Positions 1 through 8,407 are shown, counted from the first letter of the stretch. The stretch: DNA of 14,222 nucleotides from an uncultured Clostridia bacterium (GCA_934167135.1 CAKPKI010000038.1:1-14222), one strand, 5' to 3'. Notes: a model not told the origin generated them from the letters alone. Program-made: numbers and translations.

Positions 1-500
1 GATTAGGATTAGCATTAACATTGCTACACAATCCAAAAGTCTTAATTTTAGACGAACCAACAAACGGATTAGATCCAGCAGGAATAAAAAAACTAAGAGA
101 TATATTAAAAGAAATCTCACACAAACAAGGAGTTGCAGTATTCGTATCATCACATATATTGACAGAAATGCAATTAATGTGTGATAAAGTTGCAGTTTTA
201 TCTAATGGAAAAATTGTTAAAGTTGAAAATATAACAGATAAAAATATACAAGATAAAGAATATATAGAAAAAGTAGAAATAAGAGTAAATGAAGTAGAAA
301 GAGCTCAAGCTATAATACAAGAAAAATTTGAATTAAAAACAAAAATTGAAGATAATAATGTTGTTATTACACTTCCAACAGACAGAATACCTCAAATTAT
401 AAAAGAGCTGGCAATTGCAGATGTGGGTGTAAAAGCTGTTATACCTAAAGAACATGACTTAGAAGAAATATTCTTTAATGCAACAAAGGAGGAAATGTAA
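1..500 (+). CDS. ABC transporter ATP-binding protein (C-terminal part, cut by window edge)
   Basis: The reading frame is open from the first bases, so the start lies outside the window. The visible residues begin LGLALTLLHNPK, the stretch just after the ABC signature, where family members read QRLGLALTLL. Next come Walker B and the D-loop (VLILDEPTNGLDP) and the switch histidine in VFVSSHILTEM. About 90 C-terminal residues then form the regulatory tail typical of bacitracin/antibiotic-type ATPases (CcmA-like). The protein should hydrolyse ATP on the cytoplasmic face and drive the permease encoded directly downstream, whose start codon follows this stop by one base. A TTG at 21 should not be taken as the start because the homology runs upstream of it. 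The substrate cannot be read from the sequence. Confidence 0.93.
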   Translation, partial: LGLALTLLHNPKVLILDEPTNGLDPAGIKKLRDILKEISHKQGVAVFVSSHILTEMQLMCDKVAVLSNGKIVKVENITDKNIQDKEYIEKVEIRVNEVERAQAIIQEKFELKTKIEDNNVVITLPTDRIPQIIKELAIADVGVKAVIPKEHDLEEIFFNATKEEM

Positions 501-501
501 T

Positions 502-1917
502 ATGAAAATATATAAATTATTTATAGATGAGAATATAAAAACATGGAAAAAGTTTTCCACCAAATTAGTGATGATACTTATTATACTAGCTCTTTTGGCT
601 GGACTAGGAATGACAAAAATAACCCAATTCCTTGATGGATCAGATGATGTAGGTGTTGGATATTCAAGTGATTGGAAAGAGGATTTAGAACAAGACAATG
701 AATTATACAAAGAACAACTAGAAGAACCCAATATGGTTAAAAGTGAGAAAGAAGAATTACAAAATAAAATAAGGATAAATGAGGTAAGAATTCAAAATAA
801 TATAAATACATATTATGCAAATTGGAGAAACACAGTATTAAATAATATGAGATATGAAATAGATGAAAAATTATTAGATATAGTAGTAAAAAACGATTTT
901 GATGAATATATAAAATATGAAAAAAATAATGAACAACAAAAATTAGAACAAAAACAAATAAGTCAAGAAGAATATAATGATAATATACAACTATTAGATT
1001 TAAGAATTAAATATCAGATTGGGAATAGTGAGAACAAAACCAGAAAAGATTCAAAAGAAGAATATTTAGAAGAAATAAAATCTGAACAAGCAAGTATTAG
1101 AACAGGAATTGACTATAAGACTCGTAAAGTATTAACAGTAGAACAAAAAAAGAAATATGAAGATGGTATAAAATTAAATATATATAAAATAGAAAATAAT
1201 ATTGAAAACCCTAATAGTTCTTTAACAACAAACTACAGAATGATATTTGAATCATTAGCTTCAAGCTTTGTAATATCAGTAATATCGATATTTGCAATGA
1301 TTATGGCTGGAAGTGCAATATCATCAGAAATTTCAACAGGTACGATAAAATTTTGGGCATTAACTCCAAATAAGAGATGGAAGATATTAACTGCTAAAGT
1401 ATTATCAATTTTCTTTTATTTAATTGTTATAACATTATTAATGTCAATATTGACTGTAATATGTTCAAATATCTTTTTTAATACAAATGGATATGAGTAT
1501 TTGTTTGTGAAAAATGGTAATGTGGAGAAAATAGGTAATACATTGTTTACTATAGGATATTATTTTGCTAAATTAGTACCAGTAATACTGTTTGCTATAT
1601 TTGCACTTATGCTTTCTGTTATAACAAGAAATACATCAGTATCATTAGGTCTGAGTTTAGCAACATATATGGGAAATAGTTTTGTAATGCTTATAATAAA
1701 TTCATTTATAGATAAAGATTGGGTGAAAATAATACCATTTAATAATTTAGATATTGCAGATAAAGTTTTTCCTAATTTTCAAAATATAATATCAGCAGTT
1801 GACATAGTAAGTGCTGATACAACATCATTAGGATTTTCACTTGCTGTATTAGGTGTTTGTGCTATTCTTATGTTTGTAACAATGTATGACAGCTTTAATA
1901 GAAGAGATATAATTTAA
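502..1917 (+). CDS. ABC-2 type transporter permease with large extracytoplasmic domain
   Basis: A 471-residue membrane partner of the preceding ATPase. The ATG at 502 is chosen because AAAGGAGGAA (485-494) sits 7 bases before it; an in-frame upstream start at 478 would lie inside the ATPase gene. One membrane helix at about residues 20-40 is followed by some 200 charged, lysine/glutamate-rich residues with coiled-coil character, probably outside the membrane. A block of about five helices follows (from about residue 245 to the end). The ABC-2 signature region is recognisable: AGSAISSEISTGTIKFWAL followed by TPNKRWKILTAKVL, the usual 'exit E-x-x-x-GT' linker between helices. Pairing with a CcmA-like ATPase suggests export or efflux; the cargo is unknown. 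Confidence 0.88.
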   Translation: MKIYKLFIDENIKTWKKFSTKLVMILIILALLAGLGMTKITQFLDGSDDVGVGYSSDWKEDLEQDNELYKEQLEEPNMVKSEKEELQNKIRINEVRIQNNINTYYANWRNTVLNNMRYEIDEKLLDIVVKNDFDEYIKYEKNNEQQKLEQKQISQEEYNDNIQLLDLRIKYQIGNSENKTRKDSKEEYLEEIKSEQASIRTGIDYKTRKVLTVEQKKKYEDGIKLNIYKIENNIENPNSSLTTNYRMIFESLASSFVISVISIFAMIMAGSAISSEISTGTIKFWALTPNKRWKILTAKVLSIFFYLIVITLLMSILTVICSNIFFNTNGYEYLFVKNGNVEKIGNTLFTIGYYFAKLVPVILFAIFALMLSVITRNTSVSLGLSLATYMGNSFVMLIINSFIDKDWVKIIPFNNLDIADKVFPNFQNIISAVDIVSADTTSLGFSLAVLGVCAILMFVTMYDSFNRRDII

Positions 1918-1936
1918 GAAAAATTTTCCAAACATA

Positions 1937-1965
1937 TTGCAAAAAAAAATAAATAATAGTATAAT
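1937..1965 (+). promoter_or_regulatory. Sigma-A promoter upstream of the glycosyltransferase gene
   Basis: TTGCAA (1937-1942), a 17-base spacer and a perfect TATAAT (1960-1965). It lies 80 bases before the glycosyltransferase start and probably begins the transcription unit that runs to typA. No intrinsic terminator is seen between the ABC permease stop (1917) and this promoter. Confidence 0.65.
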
Positions 1966-2044
1966 ATAAAAGGTGGAAAAATAAAATATAAATAAAACCA
2001 CTAAAGATTAAGAATAGTTAAAAAAGAAAAGAGAGAGGTAAAAA

Positions 2045-3292
2045 ATGGAGTATTTGTATATACTAAAGCAAGTTTTAGTTTATATTTTAACTGCATATTG
2101 GTGTTATCAAACTGTAATAAGTTTGTGTGCATTAATAAAATTAAAAGATAAACCATATTTAACAAACAAAAATCACAAATTTATGGCAATAATACCAGCA
2201 CATAACGAAGAAAAAGTAGTATCAAACTTAATAGAAAGTCTAAAAAACCAATCATATGACAAAGATTTATATGATATTTATGTAATTGCAGATAATTGTA
2301 CAGACAATACAGCAAAAGTAGCAAGAAAAGCGGGAGCAATAGTTTTAGAAAGATTTGACCCAGAACACAAAACAAAAGGATATGCATTACAATGGTTTTT
2401 AAAACAAAAAATAGAAGAAAACGCAGATTATGATGCATTTTTTGTATTTGATGCAGATAATATAGTAGACAAAGACTTCATAGTAAATATGAACAAAAAA
2501 CTATGTCAAGGAGAAGATGTAGTTCAAGGATATAGAGATATAAAAAATCCAACAGATAATTGGATAACAGCTGGATATGCATTATTTTATTGGACAATGC
2601 ACAGATTATATCATTTAGCAAGATATAATATAGGATTATCAACATTGTTAAATGGAACTGGTTTCATGGTAAGATTTGATGTAGTAAAACCAAACGGATG
2701 GGAAACAGAAACATTAACAGAAGACATTGAATTCTCATTAAGAAGAATAATAAAAGGAAAAAAATTAGGTTGGGCAACAGATGCAATAGTATATGATGAA
2801 CAACCAACATCATTTAAACAATCATGGTCACAAAGAAGTAGATGGACTGTAGGACATATGCAATGTATGAAAAGATATACAGGAGAACTATTTAATAGTG
2901 TAAAAGAAAAAAAATCAATAGTAACATTTGATGGATTTTTATACATTGTAGGTACAACACCAATGTTAATAATAACAATGCTAGTATTATTTATAAATTG
3001 TGTAATGTATGCTTCACAAGCAATGACAAATATAGAATTTGCAATAAATATATTAAGATATTTAATACCAACATTATTATTACCAATAGGAACAGCAGTA
3101 GTTGCAATGGTACTTGATAGAAAGCCAATAAAACCAATGTTAAAAGGATTATTATATTATCCATTATTTATGGGAACATGGGTAATAATAAATATTAAGT
3201 GTTTATTCAAAAGAGAAACAACATGGGAGAAAATCGAACATGTTAGAGATATCAAAATCGCAGAAGTTGAAGAAGTTCCAGAAAAAATTTAG
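2045..3292 (+). CDS. Membrane glycosyltransferase, family GT2 (BcsA/NodC/IcaA-like)
   Basis: A 415-residue processive-type GT2. Residues 5-31 form an N-terminal membrane helix. The catalytic domain starts with IIPAHNEE (49-56), continues with IADNCTDNTA (81-90), the DxD metal/nucleotide motif D136-A-D138, GTGFMVR (204-210), the acceptor-side TED (225-227, general base D227) and QRSRW (263-267), the Q-x-x-R-W motif of processive enzymes. Three or four C-terminal helices follow (about 290-395). Such enzymes transfer a sugar from a nucleotide sugar to a growing polysaccharide or a lipid at the inner face of the membrane. The product cannot be told: no PilZ domain or cellulose, hyaluronan or PNAG partner genes are nearby. 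The ribosome site AGAGAGGT ends 6 bases before the ATG. Short C-terminal tail is rich in Glu/Val. Confidence 0.88.
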   Translation: MEYLYILKQVLVYILTAYWCYQTVISLCALIKLKDKPYLTNKNHKFMAIIPAHNEEKVVSNLIESLKNQSYDKDLYDIYVIADNCTDNTAKVARKAGAIVLERFDPEHKTKGYALQWFLKQKIEENADYDAFFVFDADNIVDKDFIVNMNKKLCQGEDVVQGYRDIKNPTDNWITAGYALFYWTMHRLYHLARYNIGLSTLLNGTGFMVRFDVVKPNGWETETLTEDIEFSLRRIIKGKKLGWATDAIVYDEQPTSFKQSWSQRSRWTVGHMQCMKRYTGELFNSVKEKKSIVTFDGFLYIVGTTPMLIITMLVLFINCVMYASQAMTNIEFAINILRYLIPTLLLPIGTAVVAMVLDRKPIKPMLKGLLYYPLFMGTWVIINIKCLFKRETTWEKIEHVRDIKIAEVEEVPEKI

Positions 3293-3304
3293 TTTAAACA
3301 CATA

Positions 3305-3337
3305 AGATGTGAGGCACGAATTATCGTGCCTTTATCT
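3305..3337 (+). terminator. GC-rich hairpin with short U tract (partial terminator or attenuator)
   Basis: AGGCACGA (3312-3319) pairs with TCGTGCCT (3324-3331) around a 4-base loop, and the outer AGAT/ATCT (3305-3308/3334-3337) can extend the stem. Only three U residues follow directly. I see no clear new promoter before the next gene at 3356, so this may reduce rather than stop transcription between the glycosyltransferase and the P-loop gene. Confidence 0.55.
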
Positions 3338-3355
3338 AAGTAAAGGGAGAAAAAT

Positions 3356-4195
3356 ATGTCATTTGAAAAAGTAAAAGTATATGCGTTTGTAGGACCATCA
3401 GGGACAGGAAAAAGTTATAGAGCACAAATGGTAGCTAGTGAAAAAGATATACATTTCATAATAGATGATGGATTATTAATTAAAGACAATGAAATAATTG
3501 CTGGTGTTTCAGCAAAAAAAGCACCAACAAAAATAGAAACAGTAAAACATGCATTATTTTATGAAGAAGAAGAAAAAAAGCCAATAGAAAAAGCAATAAA
3601 AAAATATAAACCAGACAAGATATTAATATTGGGAACATCAGATGGAATGGTGCAAAAAATATCTGCCAATTTAGGATTACCAGAAGTATCACATATAACA
3701 TATATAAATGAAGTTGCAACAGAAGAAGAAATGCAAACAGCGAGAAATATTCGTGTTACAGAAGGAAAACATGTAATACCAGTTCCAACATTTGAACTAA
3801 AAAAAGATTTTTCAGGATATTTATTGGATCCACTACAAATATTCAAATCAAAAGGGATTGGGCAAAAACCATATATATCAGAAAAAACAATAATAAGACC
3901 AACTTTCAGTTATTTAGGAAAATTCACAATATCTGATACAGTATTCAGACAAATAATGGAATATATAGCTGAAAAAATGCCATCAATATATAGAGTAATA
4001 AGAACCAGAGTTACAAGTACAGAAGCTGGACCAACTATATATATGGAAGTCACTGTAATGTATGGTTATAATATTCAAACAACACTTAAAGAATTTAAAG
4101 AAAAAGCAAGAAAAGAAATTGAAAAATTGACAGCTATGAATGTTATAGCACTAGATGTTGTAGCAAAGAATATATATGTCCCAGGTCAAGATTAA
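3356..4195 (+). CDS. P-loop NTPase with Asp23/Gls24-like C-terminal domain
   Basis: A 279-residue cytoplasmic protein in two parts. Residues 1-175 resemble a P-loop nucleotide-binding domain: Walker A GPSGTGKS (13-20), then FIIDDGLLIKDNEI (34-47), KILILGTSDGMV (88-99), where a kinase-like strand ends, and the long conserved-looking stretch EGKHVIPVPTFELKKDFSGY (about 136-155). Residues 186-277 look like the Asp23/Gls24 (DUF322) fold: 'ISDTVFRQIMEYIAEKMPSIYRV', then strands with YMEVTVMYGYNI and a helix/strand end TAMNVIALDVVAKNIYV. Asp23 proteins sit at the membrane and in envelope stress. The gene is followed at 19 bases by the acyltransferase gene and then typA, so the three are probably co-transcribed. 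The biochemical role is not known to me; the domain reading rests on motif recall, not a search. GGGAGAAAAAT precedes the ATG. Confidence 0.75.
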   Translation: MSFEKVKVYAFVGPSGTGKSYRAQMVASEKDIHFIIDDGLLIKDNEIIAGVSAKKAPTKIETVKHALFYEEEEKKPIEKAIKKYKPDKILILGTSDGMVQKISANLGLPEVSHITYINEVATEEEMQTARNIRVTEGKHVIPVPTFELKKDFSGYLLDPLQIFKSKGIGQKPYISEKTIIRPTFSYLGKFTISDTVFRQIMEYIAEKMPSIYRVIRTRVTSTEAGPTIYMEVTVMYGYNIQTTLKEFKEKARKEIEKLTAMNVIALDVVAKNIYVPGQD

Positions 4196-4214
4196 AAGAA
4201 AGAGGTAGCAAATA

Positions 4215-4799
4215 ATGATATTTAAGCAAATAACAAGAGCAATTGTTAGAACGGCTATACGTTTATATTTTATAGTAGTACATAGAGTAAAAGTTGTAGG
4301 AACTGAAAACATACCAAAAGACAAAAAAGAACCACTAATCTATTGTGGAAATCATAGAACATATAAAGACCCACCACTAATAGTAGTTACTGCAAAAAGA
4401 CATGTAAGGTTTTTAGCAAAAGAAGAGCTTAGAAAAAATCCGTTTTTTGCATTTTTGGGAGTTGTGTTTGGAGGAATATATGTAAAAAGAGATTCTAAAG
4501 ATATATCGGCATTAAAAACAACTCTTAAAGCATTAAAAAATGGTGAAAGTATAGCACTATTTCCAGAGGGAACTAGAAACGGAGTAGAAAAAGGACAAAA
4601 AACAAAAGATGGTGCAGCATTTTTTGCAGTAAAAACAGGAGCAAGAGTTATTCCGGTAGGAATAAAAGGCGGAGAAAAACCGTTTGATAAAATGACAATA
4701 AAATACGGTGAACCAATGGACTTTAGCAATAGAAGTAAAGATGAATTAGATGAAATTACAAAAGAAATAATGGAAAAAATATTAGAATTAGCAAAATAA
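4215..4799 (+). CDS. plsC: 1-acyl-sn-glycerol-3-phosphate acyltransferase (PlsC family)
   Basis: A 194-residue lysophosphatidic acid acyltransferase, expected to transfer an acyl chain to the 2-position of lysophosphatidate to give phosphatidate at the inner membrane face. The catalytic H-x4-D is H47-RTYK-D52 within NHRTYKDPP. The glycerol-phosphate binding motif is FPEGTR (116-121). The later VIPVGI (145-150) is the fourth conserved block. A hydrophobic N-terminus (about residues 9-24) can anchor the enzyme. The length is normal for short Bacillota PlsC proteins. AAGAAAGAGGT precedes the ATG, and typA starts 17 bases after the stop. Related enzymes use other lysolipids, so exact substrate is inferred. 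Confidence 0.88.
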   Translation: MIFKQITRAIVRTAIRLYFIVVHRVKVVGTENIPKDKKEPLIYCGNHRTYKDPPLIVVTAKRHVRFLAKEELRKNPFFAFLGVVFGGIYVKRDSKDISALKTTLKALKNGESIALFPEGTRNGVEKGQKTKDGAAFFAVKTGARVIPVGIKGGEKPFDKMTIKYGEPMDFSNRSKDELDEITKEIMEKILELAK

Positions 4800-4816
4800 T
4801 AAAGGAGAGAAAGAAA

Positions 4817-6640
4817 ATGAATAATCAAAAAATAAGAAATATTGCAATAATTGCACACGTAGACCATGGAAAAACAACATTAGTAGATGCTTTACTAAGA
4901 CAAAGCCATGTATTTAGAGAAAATGAACAAGTAGCAGAAAGAGTAATGGACTCTAATGACCAAGAAAAAGAAAGAGGAATAACAATACTTGCCAAAAATA
5001 CAGCAGTAAAATTTAATGATGTAAAAATTAATATAGTTGATACACCTGGACATGCTGATTTTGGTGGAGAAGTTGAAAGAGTATTAAAAACAGTTGATGG
5101 AGTACTTTTACTAGTTGACGCATTCGAAGGAGCAATGCCTCAAACAAGAGAAGTATTAAAAAAATCATTAGCCATGAATTTACAACCAATTGTAGTAATA
5201 AACAAAATTGATAGACCTGGAGCAGAACCACAAAAGGTATTAGACCAAGTAATGGAATTATTTATAGAATTAGATGCAAATGATGACCAATTAGATTTTC
5301 CAGTTGTATATGCATCAGCAAAAAATGGAACAGCTAAATTAAATTTAGAAGACCCAGATGGAGATTTAACATGTTTATTTGAAACAATAATAAATACAAT
5401 AAAAGCACCTAACTGTGATGAAGAAGGACCAGCTCAAATGTTAGTTTCAAACATAGATTATGATGACTATGTAGGAAGAATTGCTGTAGGAAGATTAGAA
5501 AGAGGAAAAATAAAAGTAGGAATGCCTGTAAGCATTTGTGAAAAAGATGATAAAATCTCACAAGGAAGAATAGCAAAAGTTTATACACATATGGGATTAA
5601 AGAAAGTAGAAGTTGATGAAGTATCAGCAGGAGATATTATAGAAGTTTCAGGTATGCCAAATATTCATATTGGTGATACGATCTGTGATTTCAATAATCC
5701 AGAAAAAATACCATTTGTAGATATTGATGAACCAACAGTATCTATGACATTTAGTGTAAACAATGGGCCATTTGCCGGAAGAGAAGGACAATTTATAACA
5801 TCAAGACATTTAAGAGATAGATTATTTAAAGAATTAGATAGAAATGTAAGTTTAAGAGTAGAAGAAACTGCTTCACCAGACTCATTTATAGTATCAGGAA
5901 GAGGAGAATTGCATTTATCAGTATTAATAGAAACAATGAGAAGAGAAGGATATGAACTTATAGTATCAAGACCAAAAGTAATAATCAAAGAAATTGATGG
6001 TGTAAAATGTGAACCAATTGAAAGATTAGTTGTAAATATTCCAGACGAATCAGTTGGAACAGTAATTGAAAAATTAGGTAGAAGAAAAGGCGAAATGGTT
6101 AATATGGAACCAGCAGAAATAGGTCACACAAAAATAGAGTTCAAAATACCAGCAAGAGGATTAATTGGATATAGAACAGAATTCCTTACAGATACAAAAG
6201 GTGAAGGAATAATGAATAGTATATTTGATTCTTATGAACCATTTAAAGGTGAAGTTGTTGCTCGTGTTAGAGGAACAATTGTAGCATTTGAAAATGGAAC
6301 ATCAATAACATATGGATTGTACAATGCTCAAGATAAGGGAGAACTATTTATAGGACCGGGTGTTGATGTATATGAAGGAATGATTGTTGGATTAAACTCA
6401 AGAAGTGAAGATCTAGCTATAAATGTATGTAAAGAAAAACATTTAACAAATACAAGAGCTTCTGGTTCTGATGAGGCATTAAGATTGGTTCCACCAATTC
6501 AAATGTCACTTGAAAAAGCTATTGAATTTATTCAAGATGATGAACTTGTTGAGGTTACACCAAAATCAATTAGATTAAGAAAGAAAATATTAGACAATAA
6601 AGAAAGAGAAAGAGCAGCAAGAAACGCAAATAAAGCATAA
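4817..6640 (+). CDS. typA: Ribosome-associated GTPase TypA/BipA
   Basis: A full-length 607-residue translational GTPase. G1 is AHVDHGKTT (13-21), G2 contains GITI (54-57), G3 is DTPGHAD (75-81), G4 is NKID (129-132) and the SAK of G5 is also present. EF-G-like domains II, III and V follow, and the BipA-specific C-terminal domain includes SYEPFKGEV, NGTSITYGLY, RSEDLAINVCKEKHLTN and ends VEVTPKSIRLRKK, close to the family standard. The protein binds the ribosome at the EF-G site and assists 50S assembly and stress adaptation. AAAGGAGAGAAAG (4801-4813) is the ribosome site. Last gene of its unit, followed directly by a strong terminator. Confidence 0.97.
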   Translation: MNNQKIRNIAIIAHVDHGKTTLVDALLRQSHVFRENEQVAERVMDSNDQEKERGITILAKNTAVKFNDVKINIVDTPGHADFGGEVERVLKTVDGVLLLVDAFEGAMPQTREVLKKSLAMNLQPIVVINKIDRPGAEPQKVLDQVMELFIELDANDDQLDFPVVYASAKNGTAKLNLEDPDGDLTCLFETIINTIKAPNCDEEGPAQMLVSNIDYDDYVGRIAVGRLERGKIKVGMPVSICEKDDKISQGRIAKVYTHMGLKKVEVDEVSAGDIIEVSGMPNIHIGDTICDFNNPEKIPFVDIDEPTVSMTFSVNNGPFAGREGQFITSRHLRDRLFKELDRNVSLRVEETASPDSFIVSGRGELHLSVLIETMRREGYELIVSRPKVIIKEIDGVKCEPIERLVVNIPDESVGTVIEKLGRRKGEMVNMEPAEIGHTKIEFKIPARGLIGYRTEFLTDTKGEGIMNSIFDSYEPFKGEVVARVRGTIVAFENGTSITYGLYNAQDKGELFIGPGVDVYEGMIVGLNSRSEDLAINVCKEKHLTNTRASGSDEALRLVPPIQMSLEKAIEFIQDDELVEVTPKSIRLRKKILDNKERERAARNANKA

Positions 6641-6645
6641 AAAAT

Positions 6646-6676
6646 ATGCCAGTACCTATGTACTGGCATTAGTTTT
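6646..6676 (+). terminator. Intrinsic terminator after typA
   Basis: A perfect 10-bp stem ATGCCAGTAC (6646-6655) with GTACTGGCAT (6660-6669), a 4-base loop CTAT, then TAGTTTT. It begins 6 bases after the typA stop. Confidence 0.9.
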
Positions 6677-6726
6677 AACAATAGTTGCTTTTAAGCAGAA
6701 TTGTATTAGAAGAAGGGAATGATAAA

Positions 6727-7317
6727 ATGAACAAGGAAGAGTTAGAAAAAATAAAACAAAAAGCATTAGAAGAACACATTCCAATAATTATGGATGATAC
6801 TTTAGAAGTAGTAGATAAAATTCTAAAAGAAGTACAACCAACAAAAATATTAGAAATTGGGACTGCTGTAGGGTATTCTGCAATGTGCTTTTCAGAATAT
6901 TTACAAGCAAATGGAAGAATAGACACAATAGAAAGAGATGAAGAAAGAATTGCAGAAGCAAAAGTTAATATAAAAAATGTTGGTGTAGATGAAAAAATAA
7001 AAATATACGAAGGAGATGCAGTTGAAATTTTGCCAACATTAAATGAACAATATGATGTAGTATTTATAGATGCTGCAAAAGGAAAATATCCATTTTTCTT
7101 AAAAGAAGCTTTAAGAATGATAAAACCAACTGGAGTAATATTAGCTGATAATATATTATATAAAGGTTATGTTATGAGTGATTATAACAAACATAAACAA
7201 CGTACAGCAGTAAGAAATTTGAGAGAGTACATAAAAGAAGTTACAGAAAATCCTAATATAGAGACAGAAATTTTAGAAGTTGGCGATGGACTTGCTATAA
7301 GTAAAATAATAAAATAG
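6727..7317 (+). CDS. trmR: SAM-dependent O-methyltransferase, probable tRNA 5-hydroxyuridine methyltransferase (TrmR/YrrM-like)
   Basis: A 196-residue class I methyltransferase of the Mg-dependent, catechol-O-methyltransferase-like family. Motif I is ILEIGTAVGYSA (41-52). The acidic residue binding the SAM ribose is in IDTIERDEER (65-74), and EGDAVEILP (95-103) holds motif II/III. D115 (in FIDAAKGKY) with D141 and N142 (ILADNILYKG) are the expected metal ligands. In Bacillus subtilis the closest-looking protein, YrrM/TrmR, methylates 5-hydroxyuridine at the wobble base of tRNA. The usual neighbours (U32 peptidase-like TrhP genes) are not here, so the assignment to that substrate is inferred. 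The ATG at 6727 is preferred (GAAGGGAA upstream) over a TTG at 6685, which has no ribosome site and lies just after the terminator. Confidence 0.8.
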   Translation: MNKEELEKIKQKALEEHIPIIMDDTLEVVDKILKEVQPTKILEIGTAVGYSAMCFSEYLQANGRIDTIERDEERIAEAKVNIKNVGVDEKIKIYEGDAVEILPTLNEQYDVVFIDAAKGKYPFFLKEALRMIKPTGVILADNILYKGYVMSDYNKHKQRTAVRNLREYIKEVTENPNIETEILEVGDGLAISKIIK

Positions 7318-7321
7318 AATA

Positions 7322-7352
7322 AAACCCACATGAAAATATTTCAGGTGGGTTT
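7322..7352. terminator. Bidirectional terminator between convergent genes
   Basis: AACCCAC...GTGGGTT outer stem with one A/G mismatch and an inner TGAAA/TTTCA (7331-7335/7339-7343) around a 3-base loop. U-rich sequence flanks both sides, so it can end both the methyltransferase transcript and the leftward RelA/SpoT-like transcript (stop at 7363). Confidence 0.85.
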
Positions 7353-7362
7353 GTCAATGTTA

Positions 7363-8274
7363 TTATATTAATGTTTTTGGAATTTCAATAACATGCAATG
7401 GTTCTGTTAATCCAGAATAATCACAATCAAATTGTGGATAGTATCCATCTATATGAACTTTTGTTGAATCAAATGAGAAAAACTCACTCCATTTTTCGTT
7501 CCGTTTTTTTTTGTATTTTTTGTGATTTGCGGGTTCATAATTTGCTTGAGATATTGTAGTAATTTGTAATTCCGAGAAAATTTTCAAAGAAGGATTTTCT
7601 TTAGAAATTAGTTCATAAGATGTATGGTACGCCTGATACCCATGTGTTTTTGGATTTGAAATATAATCTTTACCCAATACAGATAATTCTTTTATAATAA
7701 TATCATCATTTGGAATTATAATGTTTGGATGTTGTGATTGTTCAAATTTGCTTTTGCCAACTTGTCGGTCAGGGATTGCTAAGTTGATGTATAAAGGAAA
7801 ATCATCAGATGAGTTAAGTGCTGAAAAATGTTGCATTAAATCATATGCGATATTATATTCATAACTTATTGTTTCTTGAGATTCTTCTTCTAAGATGGTA
7901 ATTTTTGAAGCAATTAAATCTCTGATTTCTGGTGACCTACCTTCATCAAATATCTTTTCGGAACGTTTAAATAGCTCACTCATAGCACTTTTAAAACGCT
8001 GTGATACACATAATTTTATGCCTGGATATTTATTAGTTGTATAATTAAAGGCTTCGTTTGTGAATATTGATTGCATATTCATGTATTTTGAATCATTTTT
8101 TCTAATTTGAGCTGACTCGTAAAGTTGTGAAGCTAATTGTAAAATTAAGAAATCCTCAGTTTTAAAATTTCTATATATTGTTCTTGCAAATGTTTCTAAA
8201 TAGTCTGGAACTGTAGTTCCTTCATAAATGGATTTCCGAAATAAGTTGCCGAGTAATTTTTCTTTGTCTGTCAT
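7363..8274 (-). CDS. RelA/SpoT-fold nucleotidyltransferase-like protein, no hydrolase domain
   Basis: A 303-residue soluble protein. Residues 115-255 carry the landmarks of a (p)ppGpp synthetase domain: RDLIASKITI (118-127) in place of the usual D-x-x-G-x-R; GKDYISNPKTHGYQAYHTS (201-219), very like the family's KDYIAxPKxNGYQSLHT; ELQITT (235-240) carrying the acidic catalytic position E235; and H251-KKYK, matching the 'AHWxYK' block. The first 110 residues are mostly helical and have no HD hydrolase motif; there are no TGS or ACT domains. It could be a single-domain alarmone synthetase, a ToxSAS-type toxin that modifies nucleotides or tRNA, or a divergent relative with another target. The Arg-to-Lys change in the first motif and the long stretch (128-200) between motifs set it apart from housekeeping RelA. 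No antitoxin gene is adjacent: it sits alone between a terminator and its own promoter. AAAGGAAG lies 7 bases before the ATG. Confidence 0.72.
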   Translation of the reverse strand: MTDKEKLLGNLFRKSIYEGTTVPDYLETFARTIYRNFKTEDFLILQLASQLYESAQIRKNDSKYMNMQSIFTNEAFNYTTNKYPGIKLCVSQRFKSAMSELFKRSEKIFDEGRSPEIRDLIASKITILEEESQETISYEYNIAYDLMQHFSALNSSDDFPLYINLAIPDRQVGKSKFEQSQHPNIIIPNDDIIIKELSVLGKDYISNPKTHGYQAYHTSYELISKENPSLKIFSELQITTISQANYEPANHKKYKKKRNEKWSEFFSFDSTKVHIDGYYPQFDCDYSGLTEPLHVIEIPKTLI

Positions 8275-8320
8275 AATATTGCTTCCTTTCTTTCATTGAC
8301 AATAAATAAGTTACTTAATA

Positions 8321-8349
8321 ATTATACCATAGATATGCAAAAATGTCGT
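8321..8349 (-). promoter_or_regulatory. Promoter of the RelA/SpoT-like gene
   Basis: Leftward: ACGACA (8344-8349), 17-base spacer, perfect TATAAT (8321-8326), 46 bases before the start codon. The -35 box matches the consensus at four of six positions. Confidence 0.55.
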
Positions 8350-8378
8350 TATTAAAGTAAAAAAATTTTTAAAAATTA

Positions 8379-8407
8379 TTGACATTGTTTTATAAATATG
8401 GTATTAT
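8379..8407 (+). promoter_or_regulatory. Promoter of the tRNA-Leu gene
   Basis: Perfect TTGACA (8379-8384), 17-base spacer and TATTAT (8402-8407), ending 20 bases before the mature tRNA 5' end. It diverges from the RelA/SpoT-like promoter. Confidence 0.8.

Noticed and set aside
2181..2946. Leftward open frames inside the glycosyltransferase gene, and similar ones under other + strand genes
   Set aside because: They are mirror images of A-rich coding sequence, rich in Leu/Phe, lack ribosome sites and lie under genes with clear family motifs.
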